Part shown: one piece after another, positions 7,550-17,223 of the stretch
Numbering within the stretch: the first letter of the stretch is position 1
How the letters are laid out: each line of letters starts with the position of its first letter
Origin: GCA-2770975 sp050248915
Lineage (GTDB): Bacteria > Cyanobacteriota > Sericytochromatia > UBA7694
Length of the DNA stretch: 64,000 bases
NCBI GenBank assembly: GCA_050248915.1
Contig: JBFWRL010000008.1
Location: 1 to 64,000, forward strand
Reading direction: 5' to 3'
Notes under the pieces: model-generated
Databases searched by the model: none
Told to the model about the DNA's origin: nothing
The model's input: the letters and a program-made list of their open reading frames with translations, nothing else
Translations under genes and position numbers: made by a program

Positions 7550-10366
7550 ATGAAAAAAATCTATGGCGTTTGTCTCACCCTTGCCTTGGCAGCCTGTCAG
7601 ACCTTGCCCACCACTGTGGGTGGGCCGCAGGGCCTAATTTCTGCGCCGATCACCCAGCCCACTTCTCTGCCGCTCAATACTCTACCACGCAAGGGCACAA
7701 AAAAAATCTTGCCCTCCCTGACGGGCTTGCTCGACATCCAGCCTGTCAAAAACCAAATGGCCACCATTCAGATGCGTCTACAGGTGCCGCGTAAATTGTT
7801 TCAAAATTTTCGCACCCAAGGTTCGCCGACACCCGAAGATTCTGGCACGGGCACTGAGACCGCTTTTGCCAGCTTTGCTTATTTGCGGGTCAGTCTCAAA
7901 GCGCCGCCTCAAGCCGACCCCATTTATCCGCTCAATGCTTTGCGTGAACCAGATCAGCCTGAACGCGACTATCTGATTGAAAATACCGGCGAACCCTTGA
8001 CCATTGTCTTTGAAAACATTCCGGCTGGAGCCTTGCGTTTCGCCAGTATTACCGCTTTCGACAGTGACAAAAGGCCGATTCCGGGCTCGACGATTGAAGC
8101 GGTTTTTCCCGTGGGAACTGAGAGCACACCCGTGAGTCGCGAGGTGACCTTTCGCACCACACCGCTGGCACAGGTTTTGACCCGTTTATTGCTGTCGGCC
8201 CCTGACTTGGCCAAGGCCGTGGATTTAAGTGCCTTACAGCAGTGGCTGGATCAGCTCACTGGCTTGCAGGGGGCCCGCCCGAATTATCTCTATACGCTTT
8301 TGCACCCTTTGCAAATTGACGTCGCCTTGCTGGCGGCTGATTTACTGGCAGTGGGCGGAGACCTGGCCCGCTTGGATGCCCAGAAAAATTACGCCCTGCC
8401 TGTGGGGCGGGTGGTGGGAGTGGTACAGGGCTTGGCCACGGGGGATCATCTGCTGATTCAAACCTCGGATCTCAGTCAACCTGTTTTGGAAGTGACCGCC
8501 AATGGCCCCTTTGATTTAGAAGGCTTGCGACCTGGGATCTGGACTTTGGTCTATTGGGTTGAAGGGGGAACCGATTATCAAACGCCGGGCCCGCGGCAAG
8601 TCCTGCTCAGTGGCGGGCAAAACCTCGATTTGGGCCTGATTAGTCTGGAAGCTCAAAGGCCTGTGATTGGCGAATTGTCGGCCTCTGAACGGTATATCGG
8701 CCAGACATTGCTGATTCAGGGCAGTGGCTTTCACACAACCCTGGCAGGCAATCAGGTCTGGATTGGGGAGCAACTGGCCGAAGTCTTAAATGCGTCAGAG
8801 GGAGACCTGGAAGTGCGTGTGCCAGCAGGGCCTGTGGGGCCACAAACCGTCAAGGTGCAGGTGGGAACGGCCTCAACGAACTATACGGGCTTTACCCGCA
8901 TGGGCATTGACACTGTTTCGCCAAGCACTGGCCGCATTGGCGATTGGATGACACTCACGGGGTTGGGTTTGGAGAATGTCTTCAGGGTTCACTTAAATGG
9001 GACCGAAGCATCGTTTAACGTGCTCAGTGGGACGGAAATTCAGGTTCAGATTCCCGCTGGTGCCAGCACTGGCAAAGTGGAACTTTTTGTGGGTGAAGGT
9101 GAGGGATTTGAGGCACCAGGCAGTTTTAACGTGAGCAATAAAGTCCTGTTTGTGGCAGCCCAAAACATGCGGGTGGCCGCTCTGAACGAAAGTGGCAATG
9201 GCCTGAGTTGGGATACGGCTTTTGTCTCTCTGCAATCCGCTTTGGCAGCCGCTGCCAGTGGCGACGAAATTTGGGTGGCAGAAGGGCTTTATACCCCAAC
9301 TGAAGCGGAAGGCAATCGGGCTTTGGCCTTTCAGCTTAAAAATGACGTGGCTCTTTACGGTGGCTTTGCCAGGGGAGAGCGAAACCGCCAAGAGCGAGAT
9401 TTTAGCCAAAACCTAACGGTCTTAAGCGGAGATTTGAATGACAATGATCAGCAAGAGGGGAATGCGCGCTCTGACAATAGCTACCATGTTGTCAGAGCTG
9501 CTTCAGGGCTTTCTGCCACAGCTGTTCTGGATGGTTTTACGATCCAAGCGGGTCAGGCTGATGCCCCCGGCTTGGACATGCGTGGGGGAGGGATCTTCTC
9601 TGAAAATGCCTCACCGACCTTGCGCAATTTGGTTTTGAGAGACAATCACGCCTACCGCAGTGGTGGGGGCATGGAAATTTCAATCAGTGGTTCACCGCTG
9701 CTTGAGAATATCGTCTTTGAAAACAATTCAGCGGCCAATGCTGATTCTCTGGCTGCGTATGGTGGGGGCTTGCAAATCGAGACCTATGCCAGTTCTGCCC
9801 CTGTGCTCAAAAATATTGTATTTTTGAACAATTACGCCCTCAGCGACGGTGGCGCTCTGTTTGTGCTTGGCGCGCAGCCCCGCTTGACCCAGGGCACCTT
9901 TGTGGGAAATCGCACAGGCAATCCCAATGCCGGGAATGCGATTGGCACCAGCAACACTGCCTCGCGTCTGGAATTGTTTAACAGTGTCTTTTGGAACAAT
10001 CCGGGCCGGGATCTCTCGATCGCCGGAGGGCAATTGCAAGTGGCTTATAACGCCTTGGAAGAGGGGCTTGGCGGGATTCAAACCTACCCGGTGACGGGTT
10101 CCAGTTATCAGGATCTCGGCGGGAATCTGAGTCTGGGCCAAAATCCTTTTGGTGATCTGAACTTTGTTTTGGGCAATGATCAACGCTGGATGACCCTTGA
10201 TGATGGCTTGCGGCCTTATCCCAGCTCTCCATTGAGTGGTCAGGGAAACCCAGCTTTGGCTTCCACCCAAGATATTTCCGGCCAGCCCCGTCTTCCTGCT
10301 GAAGGGGTGAGTATTGGGGCCTATGAGCCTTGGGCTGTCATTGTCTCACCCCCCCCACCTGCCTGA
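7550..10366 (+). CDS. Large secreted lipoprotein with two IPT/TIG domains and a right-handed beta-helix
   Basis: The 938-residue protein starts with a lipoprotein signal (MKKIYGVCLTLALAAC, lipidated Cys16). An N-terminal beta-rich part (about 40-360) is followed by two IPT/TIG repeats (about 368-540) and a pectate-lyase-like parallel beta-helix region (about 540-880) with LFVAAQN, SLQSALAAAASGDEIWVAEGLY, repeated GGGI/GGGM turns and repeated NIVF/NLVL strands. This arrangement occurs in outer-surface polymorphic proteins. No catalytic residues of a polysaccharide lyase are evident. The ATG directly follows the TAA of the upstream lipoprotein gene; GGAGGT at about 7534 serves as ribosome binding site. 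The two lipoproteins share the TIG module and probably work together at the cell surface. Confidence 0.75.
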   Translation: MKKIYGVCLTLALAACQTLPTTVGGPQGLISAPITQPTSLPLNTLPRKGTKKILPSLTGLLDIQPVKNQMATIQMRLQVPRKLFQNFRTQGSPTPEDSGTGTETAFASFAYLRVSLKAPPQADPIYPLNALREPDQPERDYLIENTGEPLTIVFENIPAGALRFASITAFDSDKRPIPGSTIEAVFPVGTESTPVSREVTFRTTPLAQVLTRLLLSAPDLAKAVDLSALQQWLDQLTGLQGARPNYLYTLLHPLQIDVALLAADLLAVGGDLARLDAQKNYALPVGRVVGVVQGLATGDHLLIQTSDLSQPVLEVTANGPFDLEGLRPGIWTLVYWVEGGTDYQTPGPRQVLLSGGQNLDLGLISLEAQRPVIGELSASERYIGQTLLIQGSGFHTTLAGNQVWIGEQLAEVLNASEGDLEVRVPAGPVGPQTVKVQVGTASTNYTGFTRMGIDTVSPSTGRIGDWMTLTGLGLENVFRVHLNGTEASFNVLSGTEIQVQIPAGASTGKVELFVGEGEGFEAPGSFNVSNKVLFVAAQNMRVAALNESGNGLSWDTAFVSLQSALAAAASGDEIWVAEGLYTPTEAEGNRALAFQLKNDVALYGGFARGERNRQERDFSQNLTVLSGDLNDNDQQEGNARSDNSYHVVRAASGLSATAVLDGFTIQAGQADAPGLDMRGGGIFSENASPTLRNLVLRDNHAYRSGGGMEISISGSPLLENIVFENNSAANADSLAAYGGGLQIETYASSAPVLKNIVFLNNYALSDGGALFVLGAQPRLTQGTFVGNRTGNPNAGNAIGTSNTASRLELFNSVFWNNPGRDLSIAGGQLQVAYNALEEGLGGIQTYPVTGSSYQDLGGNLSLGQNPFGDLNFVLGNDQRWMTLDDGLRPYPSSPLSGQGNPALASTQDISGQPRLPAEGVSIGAYEPWAVIVSPPPPA

Positions 10367-10509
10367 CGTCTTTGGCCCGAAATTCTGTGAGGGATCTTCA
10401 GGCCGGGGTTTGTCTAAGTTTGGAATTGAATATACAATTGCATAATGCCTTTGGGGAGAGCCTTTTGGAATAAAATTAGTAAAATAAAAGTAGAAAAGCA
10501 AAGAGTGTC

Positions 10510-13485
10510 ATGAATTCTCTTGGGGATTTGTATCCTCAGCTCAAAAATGTAGCTCCTTCAACCTTGCCCAAATATTCCGTTTTGGCCCATCTGGATATGA
10601 TGATGGGTTTTTTGATTTTGGCTTTTAGCCTGTATACCCAGAAAAAGTTAAGTTTTTATCATTTGGGAGAAAAACATTTTTATTCGAACCTTGTGGGCCT
10701 CTCCGAAAAATACGATTCATTGGAACTTGCTCGCACTTGTTTGTTGAAGGCCCAAATACATTTTCAATCGTGTGAAACACTGATTGAAAACAATAATCTG
10801 AATCAATTATTTTTTGCTAATAATAATAGTTTGTTCTATTCTGATTATCAGTATTTTTCTGCTTTGATTCATTTTTTGGTTGGGGATATTTCAAAAGGTA
10901 TTGATCTGGCAAAAAAAGAAATTAAAAACAAAAATTTGAATCAAAATTTATTAGATATTTATAAATTTATGCTTGATTTTGATTTAAATAAAAATTCAAT
11001 ATCTATTTTTGACTACTTTTTTGAATTTAATTTGTTTTTTCCCTATTCATTCCAACAGGAACTATTAGATCTGCCCATAAATGTTCAGGACCGTTCTGCT
11101 TCATTTAAATTAAAAATGGCGGACTTTAAGTATGCCGAAGAATATGGCTTTGATTCTCTACAAATCAAGTGGAGGGCATCTCTGGTCAATCAAATTTACT
11201 GCGCCGAATATCCCGGTGATAAATTGGCTCGAATTGTAGATCTGGGCTTTAATGATTCTGATTGCTATGAAGCACTTAACAATCGATTTTGCTGCCTTAA
11301 AAAAGAGGAGCGCTTTGAGCAAAGCATTGATATTTTAATCGATTGGAATTTTTCTGATTTTCATTCTCTTTCAGATTCTTTGTCTGTTTTGAGAGAAGGG
11401 GGATTGTGTTTAATTGCTGTTCCTCGGTCTGAAAATAACCCTGAATGGATTCGCGAAAAATTAGAAAATGAAATTCAGGGAACCTGTTATCTGATCGACA
11501 GAGAAAGCTTTTCTGATTTTTTAGTTGTATATGGTTTTAAAAATCAAAAAATAAATGTAAAAATCAAACTGTTGGTTTTGACCCGAACAGACTCTGTGCA
11601 AACCATAGGAGGGGCCGATCTTCAGCTCTTTAAGAGTAGAGCATATCTCAAAAATGCCGGTGTTCGGGCAGATATTACCTTGGCTTGTCGTCTGGATCTG
11701 CACAATTATGATTGTGTGTATGTGGTTGGCTATTACCATGAATTGTATAAAATTAAGGATTTAAGCCGAACTTCTTTGCCCAAATTGTGTATGCCAATTG
11801 CCTCTCTCTTTTTTGAAGAGAGTATATATGCTGAAGAATTTGTGTCTTTTTTGGATAAAAGTCTTAAAGAAAAGGGATTTTCTGTAAAAGAAAGTATAGA
11901 ATCACTTTTTAAGTCTGATAATATTCGTTTTTTTAGACATTCTATGTTAAAAGATTGGGCTGATAAACTCGGTTACAATCAAATTTATTACACTTCTTTG
12001 GCCCTGGTCTGTGATTATTTTATCCCTCAAAGCACAAAAGAAATGGCCCTCTTGTTTCCAGAGGGTAGTTCAAAAGAGTTTGAAATTGTATTTAATGGCT
12101 GTGATTATTCTGATTTGGAAAGTATAAAATCAGCTATTTTTGTTGAAAAATATAAAATTAAAGATTATGTTATTTGTTTGGGGCGAATTCAACCCAATAA
12201 AAATCAGCTTTTTTTGTGTTGCGCGCTCAGAGATACAGATATTCCAATTGTTTTGGTTGGCAAAGAATTTTATAAAGATTACCTGAAATTATGCCAGATG
12301 CTCGGTAGTCAACATATCTATCATTTTGACTATTTGCCTGATGATCTGTTGCGGTCGGCCATCCAAAACGCGCGGGTTTTTGTCTTGCCCAGTTTTTCTG
12401 AAGTCTCCCCCCTTTCTTCTTTGGAGGCTGCTATGTTGGGTGTACCTGTTGTCTTAACCACAAATTCGGGACAAGATGAACAGTTTGCAGATGCTTTTTA
12501 TTATTGCGATCCCTGGAATATTCAAGATATTCGCGATGTCACGCTTCAGGCTTATTATGCAAAAGACAAAAGTAGATCTAAAAAATCCAAGAAAATATCC
12601 GAAGCAAGCTCATCTTGGTCAAAAATGGCAAATAAGCTGGCCAATGTCATATACATGCTCGTGGGAAGAGCACAAGGAGATGATTATCTTTACTATCAGG
12701 ACAAATGGCTCAAATATTACCCCACTTTACAGCCCCTCGAAAGCAGTTCTGACGGCGTTGCTTTGGTCGATTCTCCCGGCATTGCGCAGATCCCTGATCT
12801 GAGGGTATTTCTGGCCCAAGGGCTTGAGCCGAAGCAATTAAACCACCTGTTTTTAATTGCCAATACAGATTTTTGTGCTTTTCAATTGGAAAAATTGGGG
12901 TTTAAAAACAGTCTCTCCCAACTCCCCGACTCCAAGCAAGCTGCGTATGTGGGAGGCGTGAGCCTGTTGCTAGAGGATGCTTGTCAAAAAAACTTACTCT
13001 GTTTATATGATGCTGACAATAATTTTGCTTGGCAGGAAACCCTTGCGGCTTATATTGAGGCCTATACTTCAGAAGCCGATGTTGTTTTGTTTATTTCGGA
13101 TTTTGATCTTGATGGCAATAGTGATATTGAGCTTAATATTTTAAATTATTTAAATTCAAAAGAATATGATCTTGAAAATATCCCAAATATTTCTATATTA
13201 ACCGAATTTAAGCAAGAAAATCAATTAAATGATTTATTTTGTTCTGTAGACGTGCTTGTTTTTCCGATCAAAATGCTGTGGGGATATGAGTCAATTTTAT
13301 ATAAAATGGTCTATTCTCAAAAAACCGTGATCACCCATCAGTTTAATCGGGACTTTGGCAATAATCCCAACCTGATATCGTTGGTACCATTTGCGTCACT
13401 TTGCCAGCTCATGCCAGCACAAGCGATTTCGGTTTCTGTCCCAGCTTTGGTTCAGGCCTTAAAATGGGTCGATCCCCGTCACTGA
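10510..13485 (+). CDS. Very large AT-rich protein with GT4 glycosyltransferase domain
   Basis: The 991-residue protein contains a clear GT4 (Glycos_transf_1) catalytic half at about residues 545-700: ICLGRIQPNKNQ, FDYLPDDLL, VFVLPSFSEVSPLSSLEAAMLGVPVV with the E-x7-E-type donor-binding region. The N-terminal 350 residues are helical and unrecognised; about 215-310 has a weak methyltransferase-like pattern (RIVDLGFNDSDCYEAL, LREGGLCLIAV). The last 200 residues (about 780-991) look like a second, degenerate glycosyltransferase-like fold. There is no signal peptide. Base composition is much more AT-rich than on either side and the codons differ, which indicates horizontal acquisition. It probably acts in surface polysaccharide or glycoprotein synthesis; substrate unknown. 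Confidence 0.7.
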   Translation: MNSLGDLYPQLKNVAPSTLPKYSVLAHLDMMMGFLILAFSLYTQKKLSFYHLGEKHFYSNLVGLSEKYDSLELARTCLLKAQIHFQSCETLIENNNLNQLFFANNNSLFYSDYQYFSALIHFLVGDISKGIDLAKKEIKNKNLNQNLLDIYKFMLDFDLNKNSISIFDYFFEFNLFFPYSFQQELLDLPINVQDRSASFKLKMADFKYAEEYGFDSLQIKWRASLVNQIYCAEYPGDKLARIVDLGFNDSDCYEALNNRFCCLKKEERFEQSIDILIDWNFSDFHSLSDSLSVLREGGLCLIAVPRSENNPEWIREKLENEIQGTCYLIDRESFSDFLVVYGFKNQKINVKIKLLVLTRTDSVQTIGGADLQLFKSRAYLKNAGVRADITLACRLDLHNYDCVYVVGYYHELYKIKDLSRTSLPKLCMPIASLFFEESIYAEEFVSFLDKSLKEKGFSVKESIESLFKSDNIRFFRHSMLKDWADKLGYNQIYYTSLALVCDYFIPQSTKEMALLFPEGSSKEFEIVFNGCDYSDLESIKSAIFVEKYKIKDYVICLGRIQPNKNQLFLCCALRDTDIPIVLVGKEFYKDYLKLCQMLGSQHIYHFDYLPDDLLRSAIQNARVFVLPSFSEVSPLSSLEAAMLGVPVVLTTNSGQDEQFADAFYYCDPWNIQDIRDVTLQAYYAKDKSRSKKSKKISEASSSWSKMANKLANVIYMLVGRAQGDDYLYYQDKWLKYYPTLQPLESSSDGVALVDSPGIAQIPDLRVFLAQGLEPKQLNHLFLIANTDFCAFQLEKLGFKNSLSQLPDSKQAAYVGGVSLLLEDACQKNLLCLYDADNNFAWQETLAAYIEAYTSEADVVLFISDFDLDGNSDIELNILNYLNSKEYDLENIPNISILTEFKQENQLNDLFCSVDVLVFPIKMLWGYESILYKMVYSQKTVITHQFNRDFGNNPNLISLVPFASLCQLMPAQAISVSVPALVQALKWVDPRH

Positions 13486-13552
13486 ATCTGGCTTGAGTTT
13501 TAGGCTATCATGTTAGAATAACCGTACACCCAAGCTTTTCAGGAGCGACCCC

Positions 13553-14242
13553 ATGCTGCGCGTGTTGATTCGACTCGAAGGGATGGCCCTTTTTCTCACT
13601 CTTCTCATTCTCTCGACCTTTGTGCATCTGCGCATGCCCTATATTTCGATTTTGGCTCCCCAATTGCCAGATGCCGAACCCTGGATCAGCAGTGCTTGGC
13701 TCTATGCCGGCACCTATACCGCCAACTTACAATTGTTGGTTGTGATGGCCTGTGTTTTGCTCTTAAATACCCCTTTGGCGACGATGACCATGGTTTTGTA
13801 TTTGCTTCTGGGGCTTGTGGGTCTGCCCATTTATTATAATGGTGGTGGTTTGGCGTATTTGCAGCAGCCCACGACAGGGTATCTGATCAGTTTGATTCCG
13901 GCGGCTTGGTTTTGTGGCTTGTTATTGCACCGCCATCCGCGCCGTGTGCCCTTGCCGGGTCCCTATTTATTGGCCGCCGTTTTGACCTTGATCATGATCC
14001 ATGTTTTGGGGGCGATTTATGCGGCGGTCTATTTTCAGATGGTGCCTGTGCAATTTATCGGGGCCTATGTCTTGCCCCAATTGCCCTGGCAGATCACCCT
14101 GCTCTGTTTGATGGCGTTGGCGATTTTTCGCTGGAACCGTTACCGCTTCACGCATTTGCGCAAAAGTAAATCACCTGCGAGCAAAACTCCCTCTCCTTCT
14201 CAGCCTGCTGCCCGTCGCCGTCTCAGCCCTGGACGTGCCTGA
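13553..14242 (+). CDS. bioY: BioY-like biotin ECF transporter substrate-binding (S) component
   Basis: The 229-residue integral membrane protein has about six hydrophobic helices. The central segment (ATMTMVLYLLLGLVGLPIYYNGGGLAYLQQPTTGYL, about residues 75-112) matches the BioY signature of LLGxxGLPVF...GGGLAYLxGPTGGYLxG. BioY captures biotin in the cytoplasmic membrane, alone or with the EcfAA'T energising module; no ecfA or ecfT genes are near. The basic, Pro/Ser-rich C-terminal tail (about 195-229) is longer than usual. GGAG at about 13542 precedes the ATG. A permease gene for a different transporter class follows after 50 bp. Confidence 0.8.
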   Translation: MLRVLIRLEGMALFLTLLILSTFVHLRMPYISILAPQLPDAEPWISSAWLYAGTYTANLQLLVVMACVLLLNTPLATMTMVLYLLLGLVGLPIYYNGGGLAYLQQPTTGYLISLIPAAWFCGLLLHRHPRRVPLPGPYLLAAVLTLIMIHVLGAIYAAVYFQMVPVQFIGAYVLPQLPWQITLLCLMALAIFRWNRYRFTHLRKSKSPASKTPSPSQPAARRRLSPGRA

Positions 14243-14292
14243 TTTGAGCGCCGCTTTAAGCGTCATTTTAAACGCTTTGGGGAGCCCTTAAA

Positions 14293-15306
14293 GTGAGTCT
14301 TTCAGTGCGGGCCCTGCTGCAGATACTTGTGGGGTTCTTTGTGCTGGCCCTGGTTTGCTTGGGGGTGTGGGGCTGGAGCAGCGGCCCAGATTTGCCCCGT
14401 TGGCATGAAGTTTGGCTGCTTTTAAGTGGCTCTCCGGCTTTGGCTGAGACCGATCAGCTGATTCTCATGCAATTGCGCTTGCCGCGCATGGTCTTGGCGA
14501 CCTTGGCGGGTGCCGGTCTGGCCACTGCCGGCTTGGCTCTGCAGGGGCTCTTTCGCAACCCTTTGGTCGATCCCTTTGTGATTGGGGTTTCGGGCGGGGC
14601 GGCTTTGGGGGCGGGCTTGGCCTTGGTGCTCAATTGGCAGTTTCAGTTCTGGGGCATTAGCACGGTGCCGCTTGCCGCGTTTCTGGGGGCCTTGGGCATG
14701 ATGGCGCTGGTTTATCACCTCGGGCAGGTGCAGGGCCGAATGGTGATTGAGCGGCTGCTTTTGGCTGGGGTGGCACTCAGTGCGCTCAGCTCTTCGCTGC
14801 TCTCGCTGGTCTTGGTTTTGCGGGGCGAAGGTATGGAGGCCGTGGTCTATTGGATTATGGGCAGTTTTGCCGGGCGCAGCTGGGAGGATGCTTGGGTGCT
14901 TTTGCCCTTTTGGGGGGTGGGCACGCTTTTGCTTTTGCGCCATCTCAAGGCGCTCAATGCGCTGCAGGTGGGCGAAGAATCTGCGACTTATCTCGGGGTT
15001 GAGGTGGATCGGCTCAAAAACCAGGTGATTTTTTCGGCCACTTTATTGGCTGCGGCTGTGGTTTCTGTCAGCGGTGTGATTGGCTTTGTCGGCCTGATTG
15101 TGCCCCATATGGCGCGGTTTTTTTGCCGCAGCGCAGATTTTCGCCGGCTCTTTTTGCCGTCTCTTTTTGCGGGGGCAGCACTGTTGGTTTTGGCCGATGG
15201 GCTTTCGCGTAATTTGCTTCCGGCCCAGGAGATTCCCGTGGGTATTTTTACAGCCCTTTTGGGGGTGCCTTTTTTCTTGGGGCTTTTATTGCGTCAACAG
15301 CGCTGA
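14293..15306 (+). CDS. FecCD/BtuC-family ABC transporter permease (corrinoid, heme or siderophore)
   Basis: The 337-residue protein has about nine to ten hydrophobic helices and FecCD/BtuC landmarks: the early R-LPR motif (LRLPRMVLATLAGAGLATAGLALQGLFRNPLVDPFVIGVSGGAALGA-like region, about 55-105) and GLIVPHMAR near 270. The family imports Fe-siderophores, heme or vitamin B12 with an ATPase and a periplasmic binding protein. Neither partner gene is in the window, so this is an isolated permease. Translation starts at GTG with a GGGGAG ribosome binding site 8 nt upstream. Its 3' end overlaps by 21 bp the 3' end of a convergent B12-binding-type radical SAM gene, making a corrinoid substrate attractive but unproven. 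Confidence 0.85.
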   Translation: MSLSVRALLQILVGFFVLALVCLGVWGWSSGPDLPRWHEVWLLLSGSPALAETDQLILMQLRLPRMVLATLAGAGLATAGLALQGLFRNPLVDPFVIGVSGGAALGAGLALVLNWQFQFWGISTVPLAAFLGALGMMALVYHLGQVQGRMVIERLLLAGVALSALSSSLLSLVLVLRGEGMEAVVYWIMGSFAGRSWEDAWVLLPFWGVGTLLLLRHLKALNALQVGEESATYLGVEVDRLKNQVIFSATLLAAAVVSVSGVIGFVGLIVPHMARFFCRSADFRRLFLPSLFAGAALLVLADGLSRNLLPAQEIPVGIFTALLGVPFFLGLLLRQQR

Positions 15307-17148
15307 TCGTGGCTTTAGAGGCGGGCTTTCTCCCCGGAGCAAACCCGCATAGACTTCCGCCAAATTCCACTGCCCTTGCAGCGGCTGATGGGGCAATTGA
15401 TAACAGGCTTTAAATTGGCTTCGTGCCATTTCCAAGCTCTCTGCCAGTACCCCTTGGGGCAAGCGCGGTGCGGGCAAGGCTTGCCATTCGCGCAGCAGCC
15501 AGTCAGTTGCTTCGTCAAAAAAGCGGTCGAGCAAGTGGTTCTCGATTAGGCCATGGTAGACCAAATTGACGGCAGAGAGCCAGATCTTTTCGGGCTGGCC
15601 CGGAATGGCGGGACCGGGTGAATAGAGGGGTTCTCCCCTCAAAATTCCCGCCACGCGCTCCTGCAAAAATGTGTGGATCTGATGTGAAAGCGGGGCGGTT
15701 TCGGCCTTTAAACTTTGCCATTGCTGTAACAAGTGAACCAAAGACAGGTCTTCGATTTCCATTAGCAAGAGCAGCGGCAATTGCAGGGCCCGTTGGTAAA
15801 AATAGAGCAAATCTGTGAGCCAAGCCAAAATCCGCATCTGGGCCCAATCGCTGCGGCTGAAGCTCGTGCTGCCCACGACCAATTCATAGGTTTCAAAGGG
15901 TTTTTGCCAATCCTCAAGCGGGCCCCAGGGAATCACCGCTGGCACAAACAGGGTTTCCAATTGGTGGGTTTTGCGGTATTCGGGCTGGGCCATCGGGGCA
16001 TTGGGCAGCAGCGAAATTTCATAAAAGCGCACCTGTTCGTGTTGGCCACCGCGAATCACCGCTTCCAGGCCCTGGGCAAACGAGGCCAGGGTTTCACCCG
16101 GCACCCCAATCAGCAGGTCGGTATAAGTGGGCACCCCCGCCGCTTTGAAGCGCTTTTGCAGCTCCTGATAACTCCCGAGGGAAATATTCTCGCGCTGAAT
16201 GGCCTGCAAGGCACCGGGAGAAAGGGATTGAAAAGAGAGCGTGGCTCCTCGGCTCAGGCCATTTTCAGAGAGGATGGTCTGAATGCGGTAAACCTTTTCG
16301 GTGGCGTTTTTGGCGCTTTGGGTGTGCACATCGGTCGGAAATCCGGTCTGTTTGTGTTGCGCGACAATTTCAGCGATCAGCTCTTCGTCGCGCTGCAACA
16401 TACCAAAATTGGCGTCACAGCAGAAGAGCGAGTGAATTTGGCGCTGCGAAAACCAGGCAATTTCGGCATTGAGACGCTCGAGTGGAAAACGCAGCACCTT
16501 GCTGCCCGTGGCCGAGCCCCAATCACAAAAACTGCAGGAAAACGGGCAGCCCCGATTGGTCTCCCAAGAGGCGATCCAGCGCTCATCGGGAAAGGCTGCC
16601 AAAAGGGGGTCCAAGACGCCAGAGAGATAAGGGGAGGCGATCTCTGCCAGATCGCGTTTCCAAGGGGCGCGGGGCACATGCACATATTGCTGGCTGTGCT
16701 CGATAAAACTCACACCCGGCAGCGTATGCCAGGGGCGTTGGGGATAAGCGTCGAGCAATTCCACAAAGAGTGCCTCGCCAGGGCCGTGGCAACAGAGATC
16801 GACCTGGGGATGTTGTCTTAGAAAGGCTTCAGCGCGATCGGGCACTTGGGGGCCGCCAAAGACAATCCAGATCTCGGGTTTGATTTTTTTGAGGGCCGCG
16901 GCCACCGCCAAGGAGCGCTGAATATTCCAAACATAGACACTGAATGCGACAATGTCTGCTGCCAGCAGTTTTTCCACACTCTTTTCCACAGCTTCGATTT
17001 GAAAGAGGGGCAATAAAAAGAGATAGCGCTGGGGATGGCGGCTCTGGGCCAGCACTTGGGCCTGCAAGAGGGCCACCGAATAGGGCAAAAAGCGCTGATC
17101 AAAGAAGCGCTGATTCATCTGCACCAGACCGACAATAATGGGTTTCAC
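15286..17148 (-). CDS. B12-binding domain radical SAM protein
   Basis: The 620-residue protein has an N-terminal cobalamin-binding-like Rossmann region (about residues 1-140; PYSVALLQAQ, VAFSVYVWN, IVFGGPQVP) and a radical SAM core with CX3CX2C (Cys201, Cys205, Cys208 in NRGCPFSCSFCDWG), followed by a TIM-barrel region (TYTDLLIGVPGET about 345) and a long C-terminal helical extension (about 430-620). The classical DxHxxG base-off B12 motif is not evident, as in many family members. The layout resembles MiaB/BchE/HpnP-type and peptide-modifying B12 radical SAM enzymes. Substrate unknown. It is convergent with the BtuC/FecD-like permease. Confidence 0.85.
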   Translation of the reverse strand: MKPIIVGLVQMNQRFFDQRFLPYSVALLQAQVLAQSRHPQRYLFLLPLFQIEAVEKSVEKLLAADIVAFSVYVWNIQRSLAVAAALKKIKPEIWIVFGGPQVPDRAEAFLRQHPQVDLCCHGPGEALFVELLDAYPQRPWHTLPGVSFIEHSQQYVHVPRAPWKRDLAEIASPYLSGVLDPLLAAFPDERWIASWETNRGCPFSCSFCDWGSATGSKVLRFPLERLNAEIAWFSQRQIHSLFCCDANFGMLQRDEELIAEIVAQHKQTGFPTDVHTQSAKNATEKVYRIQTILSENGLSRGATLSFQSLSPGALQAIQRENISLGSYQELQKRFKAAGVPTYTDLLIGVPGETLASFAQGLEAVIRGGQHEQVRFYEISLLPNAPMAQPEYRKTHQLETLFVPAVIPWGPLEDWQKPFETYELVVGSTSFSRSDWAQMRILAWLTDLLYFYQRALQLPLLLLMEIEDLSLVHLLQQWQSLKAETAPLSHQIHTFLQERVAGILRGEPLYSPGPAIPGQPEKIWLSAVNLVYHGLIENHLLDRFFDEATDWLLREWQALPAPRLPQGVLAESLEMARSQFKACYQLPHQPLQGQWNLAEVYAGLLRGESPPLKPRSALLTQ

Positions 17149-17159
17149 TTTTTCCCTCT

Positions 17160-17187
17160 AAAATAAAAACAGGGCCGGTTGGCCCTG
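17160..17187 (-). terminator. Rho-independent terminator of the 17224-18105 gene
   Basis: On the minus strand CAGGGCC and GGCCCTG form a perfect 7-bp stem around the loop AACC (17170-17187) and are followed by TTTTTATTT. It lies directly after the stop of the unknown gene at 17224 and before the radical SAM gene, so it separates their transcription. Confidence 0.85.
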
Positions 17188-17223
17188 ATATCTGTTATGA
17201 AAATCTTTGTTTAAAATTGACGT

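Noticed and set aside
15781..16821. 346-codon plus-strand frame
   Set aside because: Antisense to the radical SAM gene whose CX3CX2C and other motifs are intact; not a gene.
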